NCBI GenBank assembly: GCA_963820965.1
Contig: CAWGCC010000046.1
Coordinates: 62,001 to 126,000 of the forward strand
Direction: 5' to 3'
DNA from: DATEDA01 sp963820965
Lineage (GTDB): Bacteria > Pseudomonadota > Gammaproteobacteria > Burkholderiales > SG8-39
DNA length: 64,000 bases
In this document: positions 33,241 to 42,000 of the stretch, in pieces
Position numbering within the stretch: position 1 is the stretch's first letter
Layout of the letters: the number at the start of each line of letters is the position of its first letter
Notes under the pieces: generated by a model
What the model was told of the DNA's origin: nothing
Seen by the model: the letters and a program-made list of their open reading frames with translations, nothing else
Databases searched by the model: none
Position numbers and translations under genes: made by a program

Positions 33241-34760
33241 CAGTCATCAGGCAGAACGATTTCATCCAGAGCATCGCCGACGCGTTGCAGTACATCAGCT
33301 ACTACCACCCGAAGGATTACATCGATCATCTCGCCCGCGCCTACGAGCGCGAGCAGTCGGCGGCAGCCAAGGACGCCATCGCGCAGATCCTCACGAACTC
33401 GCGCATGTGCGCCGAGGGACACCGGCCGATCTGCCAGGACACGGGGATCGTCAATGTATTCCTCAAGATCGGGATGGACGTGCGCTGGGAGGCGAAGCTG
33501 CCGATCACGGACATGGTCAACGAGGGAGTGCGGCGCGGCTATCAGGATCCGGACAACAAGCTCCGCGCGTCGATCGTCGACGATCCGCTCTTCGGCCGCA
33601 AGAACACGCGCGACAACACCCCGGCGGTGATCCACATGGAGCTCGTCCCGGGGAGCACGGTCGACGTCAACGTCGCCGCGAAAGGCGGCGGCTCCGAGAA
33701 CAAGTCGAAGTTCGTGATGCTCAACCCATCGGACTCGATCGTCGACTGGGTGCTCAAGACGGTCCCGACGATGGGCGCCGGCTGGTGCCCGCCGGGCATG
33801 CTCGGGATCGGCGTCGGGGGCACCGCCGAGAAGGCGATGCTGATGGCGAAGGAATCGCTGATGGACCCGATCGACATGCACGATCTCCTCGAACGCGGGC
33901 CCGCGAGCAAGCTCGACGAGTTGCGGATCGAGTTGTACGAGAAGGTCAACGCGCTCGGCATCGGCGCGCAGGGGCTCGGAGGGTTGTCGACCGTGCTCGA
34001 CGTGAAGATCCGGCAGTTCCCCACCCACGCTGCGTCGAAGCCGGTGGCGATGATCCCGAACTGCGCGGCGACCCGTCACGTTCATTTCGTCCTCGACGGC
34101 TCGGGTCCGGCGGAGCTCGAGCCGCCGTCCATCGACGACTGGCCGAGGATCACCTGGACGCCCAGCGCGCAGGCGCGCCGCGTCAACCTCGACACCCTCA
34201 CGCGCGAAGAGGTGAAGGGCTGGCAGCCGGGCGAGATCCTGCTGCTCAACGGCAAGCTTCTGACCGGACGCGACGCGGCCCACAAGCGCATCCAGGACAT
34301 GCTCGAGAAAGGCGAGCGGCTGCCGGTCGACTTCACCAACCGCGTCATCTACTACGTCGGTCCCGTCGACCCGGTGGGGGACGAAGTGGTCGGGCCCGCC
34401 GGCCCGACGACGGCGACCCGCATGGACAAGTTCACCGAGACGATGCTCGGGAGAACGGGCCTGATCGCGATGATCGGCAAGGGCGAGCGCGGGCCGACGG
34501 CGATCGAGGGGATCCGGAAGCACCAGGCGGCGTCGCTGATCGCCGTCGGTGGCGCGGCCTATCTGGTGGCGAAGGCGATCAGGAAGTCGCGGGTCCTCGC
34601 CTTCGACGACCTAGGGATGGAAGCGATCTACGAGTTCGAGGTCAAGGACATGCCGGTCGCGGTCGCCGTCGACGCGAAGGGCAACTCGGTCCACCAGAGC
34701 GGGCCCGCGGAATGGGAGAAGCGTATCCGCGAATTCAAGATCCCGGTGTCGGTGGCCTGA
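33237..34760 (+). CDS. fumA: Class I (iron-sulfur) fumarate hydratase
   Basis: The 507-aa enzyme hydrates fumarate to malate using an oxygen-sensitive [4Fe-4S] cluster. Candidate cluster cysteines lie in SRMCAEGHRPICQDTGI, AGWCPPGM and MIPNCAATRH. The N-terminal alpha and C-terminal beta parts are fused, as in E. coli FumA/FumB. The C-terminal region has LLLNGKLLTGRDAAHKR and YYVGPVDPVGDEVVGPAGPTTATRMDKF. The start ATG overlaps the UPF0114 stop (ATGA). A class II fumarase (fumC) lies 1.4 kb away on the other strand, so the cell has an iron-dependent and an iron-free enzyme. Confidence 0.95.
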   Translation: MTVIRQNDFIQSIADALQYISYYHPKDYIDHLARAYEREQSAAAKDAIAQILTNSRMCAEGHRPICQDTGIVNVFLKIGMDVRWEAKLPITDMVNEGVRRGYQDPDNKLRASIVDDPLFGRKNTRDNTPAVIHMELVPGSTVDVNVAAKGGGSENKSKFVMLNPSDSIVDWVLKTVPTMGAGWCPPGMLGIGVGGTAEKAMLMAKESLMDPIDMHDLLERGPASKLDELRIELYEKVNALGIGAQGLGGLSTVLDVKIRQFPTHAASKPVAMIPNCAATRHVHFVLDGSGPAELEPPSIDDWPRITWTPSAQARRVNLDTLTREEVKGWQPGEILLLNGKLLTGRDAAHKRIQDMLEKGERLPVDFTNRVIYYVGPVDPVGDEVVGPAGPTTATRMDKFTETMLGRTGLIAMIGKGERGPTAIEGIRKHQAASLIAVGGAAYLVAKAIRKSRVLAFDDLGMEAIYEFEVKDMPVAVAVDAKGNSVHQSGPAEWEKRIREFKIPVSVA

Positions 34761-34807
34761 AGCGGTCCGCTCCCCGACGGTCGCGGGCGGCGCCGCGTAA
34801 TCCCGCC

Positions 34808-35503
34808 CTACCCGACGGGCCGCCCGTCCTCGAAGCGCTCGCCCGGATCCTCTTCGCCGTACGTCGACGGGGGATAGAAGGCACGGAAGTCGGTGGCGAT
34901 CTTCTCGTACGGGAAGTCGGACCACATGCCGTGGTGCTTGACGTACTCCATGTGCCGACGGTCATGAGCGTCGTACTCCTGGTACAGCGCGTCGGAGCGT
35001 CCGTCGAACTCCGTCGGCCGGACGCCGAACCGCCGGCAGAGCTCGATATTGAAGGCCGGCACCGCCTTGACCCAGCGCCCCTCGACGTAGAGCGCCGCGT
35101 AGGCGTGATCGATGAAATAGGTCTTGCCGCCCATCCGCGCCTGCAGCTTCTCGGTCGTAAGATGGTTCACGACGTCCGACAGGCCGATCGCGGCCGGGAT
35201 GCCCGCGGCGCGCGCGGCCGCGACGAGCAGGATCGCCTTGGTGATGCAGTACCCGTGGCCGGCCGCGAGCACGCTGCTCGCAACGTACTCCGCACGCGTT
35301 AGGCGCAGCTTGAACGGGTCGTAACGCCAGCCGTCGCGGACGGTGTAGAAGAGCTTGACCGCCTTGCCGGCGTCCGTGCTCTCCCCCGCAGCCGTCTCGC
35401 GCGCAAACCGCTGCAGCGGCTCGCCCGCGCTGTCGAAGAATCCCGTGCTTGCGAGGTACTCCGGCCCGGGCTCGGGCGTCTCCGTCGGCGGCGTATGGAT
35501 CAT
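34808..35503 (-). CDS. Transglutaminase-like cysteine protein
   Basis: The 231-aa protein has a transglutaminase/protease-like core with C86 in GHGYCITKA and H133 in YFIDHAYAALYVEGRW. The usual acidic third residue after the tryptophan is replaced by a KAVPAFN string. No signal peptide is seen, so it should be cytoplasmic. Related small proteins are often annotated as transglutaminase family proteins with no known substrate. It is convergent with fumA (47 bp between stops) and lies 67 bp downstream of the SET-domain gene on the same strand. Confidence 0.8.
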   Translation of the reverse strand: MIHTPPTETPEPGPEYLASTGFFDSAGEPLQRFARETAAGESTDAGKAVKLFYTVRDGWRYDPFKLRLTRAEYVASSVLAAGHGYCITKAILLVAAARAAGIPAAIGLSDVVNHLTTEKLQARMGGKTYFIDHAYAALYVEGRWVKAVPAFNIELCRRFGVRPTEFDGRSDALYQEYDAHDRRHMEYVKHHGMWSDFPYEKIATDFRAFYPPSTYGEEDPGERFEDGRPVG

Positions 35504-35570
35504 CGCAGCGCCTCGAGGCGGCCCGCACGCGAGCTCAAGCGGCCGCGGTCGGCGATCGCACGCCCGGTCA

Positions 35571-36089
35571 CTATCGTTTCCGTGCGAGCAGCGTCCCGCG
35601 GCAGGTCTTGGATCCGCAACGACACCCCCAGCGCCGCCGCTCCGCCGGCGTGTGCCGTTCCTCGAGGGTGATGTTGTAGTCGTAGCCGAGCTCTTCCCCG
35701 GCCCGGATCCTGCGGATCGCCTCGATGAAGATCCGGCCGTCCTCCTCGACCGCCTCGCAGTTCGGCGCGCAAGAGTGGTTGATCCACCGCGCGGCGTTGC
35801 CGCGCTGCCCGGCGTCGATCACGAGGTCGTCCTCGATCTCGAACAGGAACGTGTGTGTCGGCTCGTCTTCGAAGTCCGGGTAGAGCTCGCAGGCGCGATC
35901 GTAGGAGATCCGCTCGCCGCGGTACTCGACGATCCGCGTGCCCCTGGGGATGTCGCGCGCGGCGAACACGCCGCGCCCGTGGATCGCGGACCGCCGTACC
36001 GCGTACGGGGGTCCTGAACCGTTGATCGGGTGTCCGTTGAGTTTGTGGCCGTTGAGCTTGTGTCCGTTGAGCAGCTTCTTGCGGGGCAT
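35571..36089 (-). CDS. SET-domain protein methyltransferase with N-terminal NGHK repeats
   Basis: The 172-aa protein is a compact SET domain with the AdoMet/lysine-binding signatures IHGRGVFAARDIPRGTRI, the pseudoknot motif RWINHSCAPNCE, GEELGYDYN, and a post-SET-like cysteine cluster CRCGSKTCRG. SET enzymes methylate lysines; bacterial targets are mostly unknown. Residues 7-24 are a short tandem repeat LNGHK LNGHK LNGHP ING. It is encoded by 15-bp units at about 36019-36070 and absent from typical SET proteins. The gene is 65 bp downstream of fumC on the same strand and 67 bp upstream of the transglutaminase gene. Confidence 0.88.
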   Translation of the reverse strand: MPRKKLLNGHKLNGHKLNGHPINGSGPPYAVRRSAIHGRGVFAARDIPRGTRIVEYRGERISYDRACELYPDFEDEPTHTFLFEIEDDLVIDAGQRGNAARWINHSCAPNCEAVEEDGRIFIEAIRRIRAGEELGYDYNITLEERHTPAERRRWGCRCGSKTCRGTLLARKR

Positions 36090-36154
36090 GATCCATTCCG
36101 TCCGGCGAGCGGCGGATTGTAGACCATCCGTGCGGACGTCCGGACGACACGCCG

Positions 36155-37552
36155 TCAGGGCCCGGGCCGCGTCATCTCTTCCGCGCGCACCCAGCGGTCG
36201 AAGTCCTCCGCGGTGACGTACCCGAGGGCGAGCGCCGTTTCCCTGAGCGTCGCGCCGTCGCGGTGCGCCCGCTTCGCGATCTCGGCGGCGCGGTCGTAAC
36301 CGATTTGGGGTGCAAGCGCCGTAACGAGCATCAGCGACCGGCCCACAAGCTCGGCGATCCGCTCGCGGTTCGGCTCGATCCCGCGCGCGCAGTGCTCGTC
36401 GAAGCTGGCAGCGCCGTCTCCCAGGAGCCGGACGCTCTGGAGGAACGCATGGGCGATCAGCGGTCGATAGACGTTCAGCTCGAAGTTTCCCGACGCGCCG
36501 CCGAGGTTGATCGCGACGTCATTCCCGAACACCTGCGCGCAGGCCATCGTCAGCGCTTCCGACTGGGTGGGGTTCACCTTGCCCGGCATGATCGAGCTGC
36601 CGGGCTCGTTCTCGGGGATCGAGATCTCCCCGAGCCCCGAACGGGGGCCAGAGGCAAGCCAGCGGACGTCGTTCGCGATCTTGGTGAACGAGGCCGCGAG
36701 CGTCTTGAGCGCGCCGTGCGCGTTCACCAGCGCGTCATTCGACGCCAGCGCCTCGAACTTGTTCGGCGCAGATACGAACGCGAGGCCGGTGAGCCGCGCG
36801 AGCTCGCCTGCCACGCGGTCCCCGAACTCCGGGTGCGCGTTGAGGCCCGTCCCGACTGCCGTCCCGCCGACGGCGAGCTCGCACAGATGCGGCAGCGCGT
36901 CGTCGACGTGCGCGAGGCCGTGGTCGAGCTGCGAGACGTAACCGGAGAACTCCTGGCCGAGCGTGAGCGGCGTCGCATCCTGCAGGTGGGTGCGGCCGAT
37001 CTTGACGATCCCGTCGAACGCGTCGGCCTTGCCCGCCAGCGTCCCGCGCAACGCCTTCACCGGCGGGGTGAGCCGGTGCACGATGCCTTCGACCGCGGCG
37101 ACGTGCATCGCGGTCGGGAACACGTCGTTCGAGGACTGGCCCCGGTTCACGTCGTCGTTCGAGTGCACCAAGCGGTGGTGCCCGCGCCCGCCGCCGAGAA
37201 GCTCCGAAGCGCGATTCGCGAGCACCTCGTTCATGTTCATGTTGGTCTGGGTCCCCGAGCCGGTCTGCCATACGACGAGCGGGAACTCCTGGTCGTGCAC
37301 GCCGTCCAGCACCTCGTCGGCGGCAGCGATGATCGCGTCGGCCTTCGCCGGCTCGAGGGCACCGAGCTCCCGGTTCACTCTTGCGCACGCGCGCTTCACC
37401 AGTGCCAGCGCGTGGATCAGCTCGACCGGCATTCGCTCGTTCGAGATCCTGAAGTGCTCGAGCGACCGCTGCGTTTGCGCGCCCCACAGGCGCGCGGCGG
37501 GCACCTCGATCTCGCCGAAGGTGTCGCGTTCGATCCGGACGTCGCTCGACAT
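36155..37552 (-). CDS. fumC: Class II fumarate hydratase
   Basis: The 465-aa enzyme is the iron-independent fumarase of the aspartase/fumarase superfamily. It shows TGSGTQTNMNMNEV, HSNDDVNRGQSSNDVFPTA, KIGRTHLQDATPLTLGQEF and the loop signature GSSIMPGKVNPTQ. The start is the ATG at 37552 (MSSDVRIERDTFGE), where family homology begins; 33 extra in-frame codons upstream do not look like protein. It is more stable to oxygen than class I enzymes and is often expressed when iron is scarce or oxidative stress is present. It may form a small operon with the SET-domain and transglutaminase genes. Confidence 0.96.
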   Translation of the reverse strand: MSSDVRIERDTFGEIEVPAARLWGAQTQRSLEHFRISNERMPVELIHALALVKRACARVNRELGALEPAKADAIIAAADEVLDGVHDQEFPLVVWQTGSGTQTNMNMNEVLANRASELLGGGRGHHRLVHSNDDVNRGQSSNDVFPTAMHVAAVEGIVHRLTPPVKALRGTLAGKADAFDGIVKIGRTHLQDATPLTLGQEFSGYVSQLDHGLAHVDDALPHLCELAVGGTAVGTGLNAHPEFGDRVAGELARLTGLAFVSAPNKFEALASNDALVNAHGALKTLAASFTKIANDVRWLASGPRSGLGEISIPENEPGSSIMPGKVNPTQSEALTMACAQVFGNDVAINLGGASGNFELNVYRPLIAHAFLQSVRLLGDGAASFDEHCARGIEPNRERIAELVGRSLMLVTALAPQIGYDRAAEIAKRAHRDGATLRETALALGYVTAEDFDRWVRAEEMTRPGP

Positions 37553-37696
37553 GGCAGTCTCCTCGCGAGAGAGCGCGGGGCTCAACGTTAATCCACGAGC
37601 GAACAGGGATCCAGCCGGCTCCCTTTGCCGGATCCGCGCCGCCTGCTTCACTGGCCCCGCGCCGGCCCGGGCAATCTGCGCATCGTCAGCGTCCGT

Positions 37697-39604
37697 TCAG
37701 CCCGTGCCGGTGACGGCGGTCTTTATCTGCTCGAGCGCGGCCGGGTCCTCGATCGTGGTGAGATCGCCCGGATCGCGCCCTTCGGCAAGCGCCTGGATCG
37801 AGCGCCGCAGCAACTTGCCCGAGCGGGTCTTCGGCAGGACGGTCACGAAGTGGACCCGCGCCGGCCGTCCGATCGCCCCGAGGAGCTTGTCGACGGTCGC
37901 CATCACCTCCTTCTCCTGCTCCGCGCGACCCTCCGGGCTCGCGAGCTTGACCGCGTCCTTGACGACCACGAACGCGAGCGGCATCTGACCCTTCAGCTGA
38001 TCCGCGACGCCGACCACGGCGACTTCCGCGACGTTCGGATGGGACGACACCGCCTCCTCGATCTCGCGCGTGCCGAGGCGATGCCCGGCGACGTTGATGA
38101 CGTCGTCGGTACGCCCGAGGATGAAGTAGTAGCCATCCCGGTCGCGGATGCCCCAGTCGAAGGTCGAGTACACCTGCTTCGTCTTGAAGGTGTCGAAGTA
38201 GGTTTTCACGAAACGCTCGTCGTCGCCCCACACCGTCGTCATCACCCCCGGGGGCAGCGGCGGCACGATCGCCACGACGCCCTTCTCGTCGATGCCGCAC
38301 GCCGAGGCGTCGCTCTCGCGCAGGAGCTGCAGGTCGTAGCCGTACGCCGGGAACGACGGACTGCCGAAACGGTTCGGCGTCTCTTCCACGCCCGGCACCG
38401 CGGTGAGGATGGGCCAGCCGGTCTCCGTCTGCCAGTAATGGTCGATCACCGGCTTCCCGAGCGCGTCCGCGATCCAGCGATGCGTCGGCTCGTCGAGCGG
38501 CTCGCCGGCCAGAAAGAGGCGCCGGAGGCTGGAGATGTCGTACTTCTTCAGGTACGCCGGGTCCTGCTTCTTCAGGACCCGGATCGCCGTCGGCGCGCTG
38601 AACATTACCGTCGCGCTGGTGTCCTGCACGATCTTCCACCAGATCCCGGCGTCCGGCCGGATCGGGGTGCCCTCGTACATCACCGTCGTCATGCCGGCGA
38701 TGAGCGGAGCGTAGATGATGTACGAATGTCCGACCACCCAGCCGATGTCGCTGGTGGTGAAAATCGTCTCGCCGGCATTGCCGCAGTAGATCCACTTCAT
38801 CGACGCCGCGAGCGACACTGCATGGCCGCCGGTGTCGCGCTGCACCCCCTTCGGCCGGCCGGTCGTGCCCGAGGTGTACAGGATGTAGGACGGCTCGCTC
38901 GACTCGAGCCACGCGACCGGGACCCCGGCGTCCATGTGCTTCGCGCGCAGCTCCGCCCAGTCGATGTCGCGCCCGGGAACCCGGTTCATCCCGGAATCGA
39001 TGCCCCGGTTCACGAGGATCACCTGCTGCGGCTTCGACTCGGCGAGCCGGATCGCCTCGTCGAGGAGCGGCTTGTACGGCACGACCTTTCCGGCGCGCAT
39101 GCCGCCGTCGGCGGACACGATGAGCTTCGGTCTCGCGTCGTCGATGCGCGAGGCGAGGCTGTGCGAAGCGAAGCCGCCGAACACGACCGAGTGGATCGCG
39201 CCTATCCGCGCGCAGGCGAGCATCGCGAACGCCGCCTCGGGGATCATGGGCATGTAGAGCAGCACCCGGTCGCCGCGCTTCACGCCGAGCGACTGCATCG
39301 CGCCCGCGCAGCGGTTCACTTCCGCGTGCAGCTCGCGGTAGGTGTACGTGTTTTCCTTGCCAACCTCGGTAGAGATCCAGACGAGTGCCTTCTGGTCGCC
39401 GCGCGCGGCGAGATGCCGGTCGAGCGCGTTGTAGCAGAGGTTGGTCTCGCCCCCGACAAACCACTTCGCGAACGGCGGGCGGGAGTAGTCGAGAACGCGT
39501 TCGAAGGGCTTGTGCCAGTCGACGAGCCCGGCCTGCTCCGACCAGAACGCGTCGCGATCTCTTATCGAGCGCTCGTGAAACGCCCGGTATACCTCGCCAG
39601 CCAT
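37697..39604 (-). CDS. prpE: Propionyl-CoA synthetase
   Basis: The 635-aa acetyl-CoA-synthetase-like enzyme activates propionate. It has YILYTSGTTGRPKGVQRDTGG, HYWQTETGWPIL (a W after TG, against GGHM in Acs), GRTDDVINVAGHRLGT and PKTRSGKLLRR with catalytic K597. Beginning and length match PrpE. Two ATGs lie 6 nt apart; AGGAGG is too close to the first (39610) but 7 nt from the second (39604, MAGEVYRAFHERS), so I chose the second. An FNR/Anr-like box lies 85 nt upstream. The acrylyl-CoA reductase gene acuI lies 114 bp upstream on the same strand, which suggests joint use in propionyl-CoA metabolism. Confidence 0.93.
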   Translation of the reverse strand: MAGEVYRAFHERSIRDRDAFWSEQAGLVDWHKPFERVLDYSRPPFAKWFVGGETNLCYNALDRHLAARGDQKALVWISTEVGKENTYTYRELHAEVNRCAGAMQSLGVKRGDRVLLYMPMIPEAAFAMLACARIGAIHSVVFGGFASHSLASRIDDARPKLIVSADGGMRAGKVVPYKPLLDEAIRLAESKPQQVILVNRGIDSGMNRVPGRDIDWAELRAKHMDAGVPVAWLESSEPSYILYTSGTTGRPKGVQRDTGGHAVSLAASMKWIYCGNAGETIFTTSDIGWVVGHSYIIYAPLIAGMTTVMYEGTPIRPDAGIWWKIVQDTSATVMFSAPTAIRVLKKQDPAYLKKYDISSLRRLFLAGEPLDEPTHRWIADALGKPVIDHYWQTETGWPILTAVPGVEETPNRFGSPSFPAYGYDLQLLRESDASACGIDEKGVVAIVPPLPPGVMTTVWGDDERFVKTYFDTFKTKQVYSTFDWGIRDRDGYYFILGRTDDVINVAGHRLGTREIEEAVSSHPNVAEVAVVGVADQLKGQMPLAFVVVKDAVKLASPEGRAEQEKEVMATVDKLLGAIGRPARVHFVTVLPKTRSGKLLRRSIQALAEGRDPGDLTTIEDPAALEQIKTAVTGTG

Positions 39605-39688
39605 TGCCATTCCTCCTTTACGCTGCGGATCCGCGCGGATGGACACGGGTTGAAATACGGCAGCGTGCGGCATCCGCCTGCCTGCCGC

Positions 39689-39702
39689 TTGATCCGCGTC
39701 AA
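39689..39702. promoter_or_regulatory. FNR/Anr-type box upstream of prpE
   Basis: TTGATCCGCGTCAA fits the FNR/Anr consensus TTGAT-N4-(A/G)TCAA at all specified positions. It lies in the 114-bp gap between acuI and prpE, centred about 92 bp before the prpE ATG. A possible -10 (TATTTC, minus strand 39657-39652) lies about 41 bp downstream of its centre. This suggests oxygen-linked control of prpE; no experiment is implied. Confidence 0.5.
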
Positions 39703-39718
39703 TCCGCCGCGCTCCCTT

Positions 39719-40714
39719 TCAGCCCGCCGCCATGTCGACCACCACCCGCCCGCGGACGCGCGCCTTGAGAAAGTCGTCGAACACCCGGGGCAGATCGTCG
39801 AACGGAATGGTCCGCGTCATGGATGCCAGGTGTTTCGGCTTCAGGTCGCCAGCCAGCCGCTCCCAGACCCTGCGCCGCTGCGGCATCGGGCAGTTGACCG
39901 AGTCGATGCCGAGGAGGCTCACGCCGCGCAGGATGAACGGCGCGACCGTGGTCTTGAGATCCATCCCGGCCGCGAGGCCGACCGCGGCGAGCGGCGCGCC
40001 GATGTTCATCGTCGAAGCAAGCCAGGCGAGCATGTCGCCGCCGAGGTTGTCGACCGCGCCCGCCCACGTGGCCTTGTCGAGCGGCTTGATCTTCGCGAGA
40101 TCGAGGCTCGAGCGGAGCATCACTTCGCTGGCCCCGAGCTCCTTCAGATACCCGGACTCCTCACCCTTCCCGGTCAGCGCCACGACGTGATGACCCGCCC
40201 CGGCAAGGATATCGATCGCGATCGAACCCACACCGCCGGTCGCGCCGGTGACGATCACCGGCCCGTTCCCCGGCTTAAGCCCCTCGTGCTCCATCCGCAC
40301 GACCGCCAGCGCGGCGGTGAACCCCGCGGTGCCGAGCGCCATCGCCTCGAAGAGGCTCATGTCCTTCGGCATCGGCACCAGCCAGTCGGCCTTGATGCGC
40401 GCGTACTCGGCGTACCCGCCGTCGTGCGCGACGCCTATGTCGTAGCTCGTCCCGATCACGGCATCGCCCTTCTTGAACCGCGGGTCGCCCGACTCGACGA
40501 CCGTTCCCGAGAGGTCGATGCCGCCGATGCAGGGGAAGCGGCGGATGATCCGGCCCGCGCCGGTGGCCGCGAGCGCGTCCTTGTAGTTGACGCACGAGTA
40601 CCCGACCCGGACCACGACCTCGCCGGGGTCCAGCTCGTCGACGGTGGCCTGCTCGAAAGCGGCCGCCACCTTGCGGTCCGCCTCGCGCAGGCGGTACACC
40701 TTGAACTTGTCCAC
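39719..40714 (-). CDS. acuI: Acrylyl-CoA reductase-type MDR oxidoreductase
   Basis: The 331-aa zinc-free medium-chain reductase resembles AcuI/YhdH: VNYKDALAATGAGRIIRRFPCIGGIDLSGTV-type N-terminus (residues about 42-73), GTAGFTAALAVV, the NADPH-binding VTGATGGVGSIAIDILAGAGHHVVA, and the C-terminal IPFDDLPRVFDDFLKARVRGRVVVD. AcuI enzymes reduce acrylyl-CoA to propionyl-CoA with NADPH, which detoxifies acrylyl-CoA and feeds 3-hydroxypropionate assimilation. prpE next door supports this assignment. The start ATG at 40714 follows an AAAAAAGGAGCA site. zapE ends 34 nt upstream. Confidence 0.85.
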   Translation of the reverse strand: MDKFKVYRLREADRKVAAAFEQATVDELDPGEVVVRVGYSCVNYKDALAATGAGRIIRRFPCIGGIDLSGTVVESGDPRFKKGDAVIGTSYDIGVAHDGGYAEYARIKADWLVPMPKDMSLFEAMALGTAGFTAALAVVRMEHEGLKPGNGPVIVTGATGGVGSIAIDILAGAGHHVVALTGKGEESGYLKELGASEVMLRSSLDLAKIKPLDKATWAGAVDNLGGDMLAWLASTMNIGAPLAAVGLAAGMDLKTTVAPFILRGVSLLGIDSVNCPMPQRRRVWERLAGDLKPKHLASMTRTIPFDDLPRVFDDFLKARVRGRVVVDMAAG

Positions 40715-40748
40715 TGGCTGCTCCTTTTTTCCGGCCGTACCGCGCCGG

Positions 40749-41981
40749 CTACGACGCGGTCTGCGCCTCGACCAGCGCCTGCGGTGCGCCGCCCGGCGCC
40801 CGCCGCGCGGCCATCAGGTAGTCGCGCGATTGCATCTCGGCGAGCCGGCTCGCGGTGCGCTGGAACTCGTTGGCGAGCGCACCCTCGGTGTAGAGCGCCT
40901 CCGGCTCGGCTTCCGCCGAGACGATCAGCTTGACCTTGCAATCGTAGAAGATGTCGACGAGCCACGTGAAGCGGCGGGCTTCGTTCGCCCGCTTCGCCGA
41001 GAGGCGAGGGACGTCGGACAGAATCACGGTGTGGAAGCGCTTGGCAAGGTCGAGGTAGTCGAGGTGCGACCGCGGGCCGCCGCACAGGGCCTCGAAGTCG
41101 AACCACACCACGCCGCCCGCGCGATGGCGGTACGGGATCACCCGTGCCTCGACGTCGAGCTCGTGGAACTCCTCCTCGACGTCGGCGACCTGCCGGAAGG
41201 TCGCCATCAGGGCCTCTTCGGCCACCGGCCCGAGCGGCGTGTGATACACCTTCACCTGCTCGAGCGCACGCCGGCGGTAGTCGACCCCGCCGCCGATGTG
41301 AACCACGTCGAGCCGCTCCTTGATCAGCGCGATGGTCGGGAGGAACCGCTCGCGCTGCAGGCCGTTCGGGTAGAGATCGCCCGGAGCGTAGTTCGAGGTC
41401 ATGCAGTAGACCACGCCCCGATCCATCGTCCGCTGGAGCAGGCGGCCGAGGATCATCGCGTCGGCGATGTCGCTCACGTGGAACTCGTCGAAGCAGACGA
41501 GCCGGTAGCGCTTCGCGATGCGCCAGGCGACCGCGTCCAGCGGATCCTCGCGGCCCTTCAGCGTCTCCATCTCGCGGTGCACGTCGCGCATGAAGTGATG
41601 GAAGTGCACGCGCCGCTTCCGCACCAGCGGCACCGTCAGGTAGAAACTGTCCATGAGGAAGCTCTTGCCGCGCCCGACCGGACCCCACAGATACGCGCCG
41701 CGCGGCAGCGGCGGACGCACGACCAGCCGCTTGACGGCGGTATTGCGTCGAGACTTGTACCCGACCCACTGCTCGTACGTGCGCTGCAGACGCTGGACCG
41801 CGGCGTACTGCACGTCGTCGGCGATGAAGCCGCGGCGGCCGAGCGCCTGCTGGTAGTACTCGAGGACGGTGAGGGGAAGCCGCTTGGCGGGCTCAGTGTA
41901 CTCCGCGGAGTCGAACACGCTCCCGTCGCCGAGCGGCGGCAGCGGCTCCTGATGCTCCGGCTCGTAGGCGCTGTCCCTCAT
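40749..41981 (-). CDS. zapE: Cell division protein ZapE (AFG1-like ATPase)
   Basis: The 410-aa P-loop ATPase is a member of the ZapE/AFG1 family, which associates with the Z ring during late division in E. coli. It shows Walker A GPVGRGKSFLMD (from residue 100), the family string FHHFMRDVH, Walker B RLVCFDEFHVSDIADAMIL and TSNYAPGDLYPNGLQRERFLP. It is preceded by lpdA with a 76-bp gap, an arrangement often seen in betaproteobacteria. The gap holds an 8-bp inverted repeat (GTGAAGGG/CCCTTCAC). Confidence 0.94.
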   Translation of the reverse strand: MRDSAYEPEHQEPLPPLGDGSVFDSAEYTEPAKRLPLTVLEYYQQALGRRGFIADDVQYAAVQRLQRTYEQWVGYKSRRNTAVKRLVVRPPLPRGAYLWGPVGRGKSFLMDSFYLTVPLVRKRRVHFHHFMRDVHREMETLKGREDPLDAVAWRIAKRYRLVCFDEFHVSDIADAMILGRLLQRTMDRGVVYCMTSNYAPGDLYPNGLQRERFLPTIALIKERLDVVHIGGGVDYRRRALEQVKVYHTPLGPVAEEALMATFRQVADVEEEFHELDVEARVIPYRHRAGGVVWFDFEALCGGPRSHLDYLDLAKRFHTVILSDVPRLSAKRANEARRFTWLVDIFYDCKVKLIVSAEAEPEALYTEGALANEFQRTASRLAEMQSRDYLMAARRAPGGAPQALVEAQTAS

Positions 41982-42000
41982 GACGGGTCAAGCGTAATGG

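Noticed and set aside
36016..36080. Short CRISPR-like direct repeats
   Set aside because: The 15-bp units are contiguous, in frame, and encode the LNGHK repeat of the SET-domain protein. There are no spacers.
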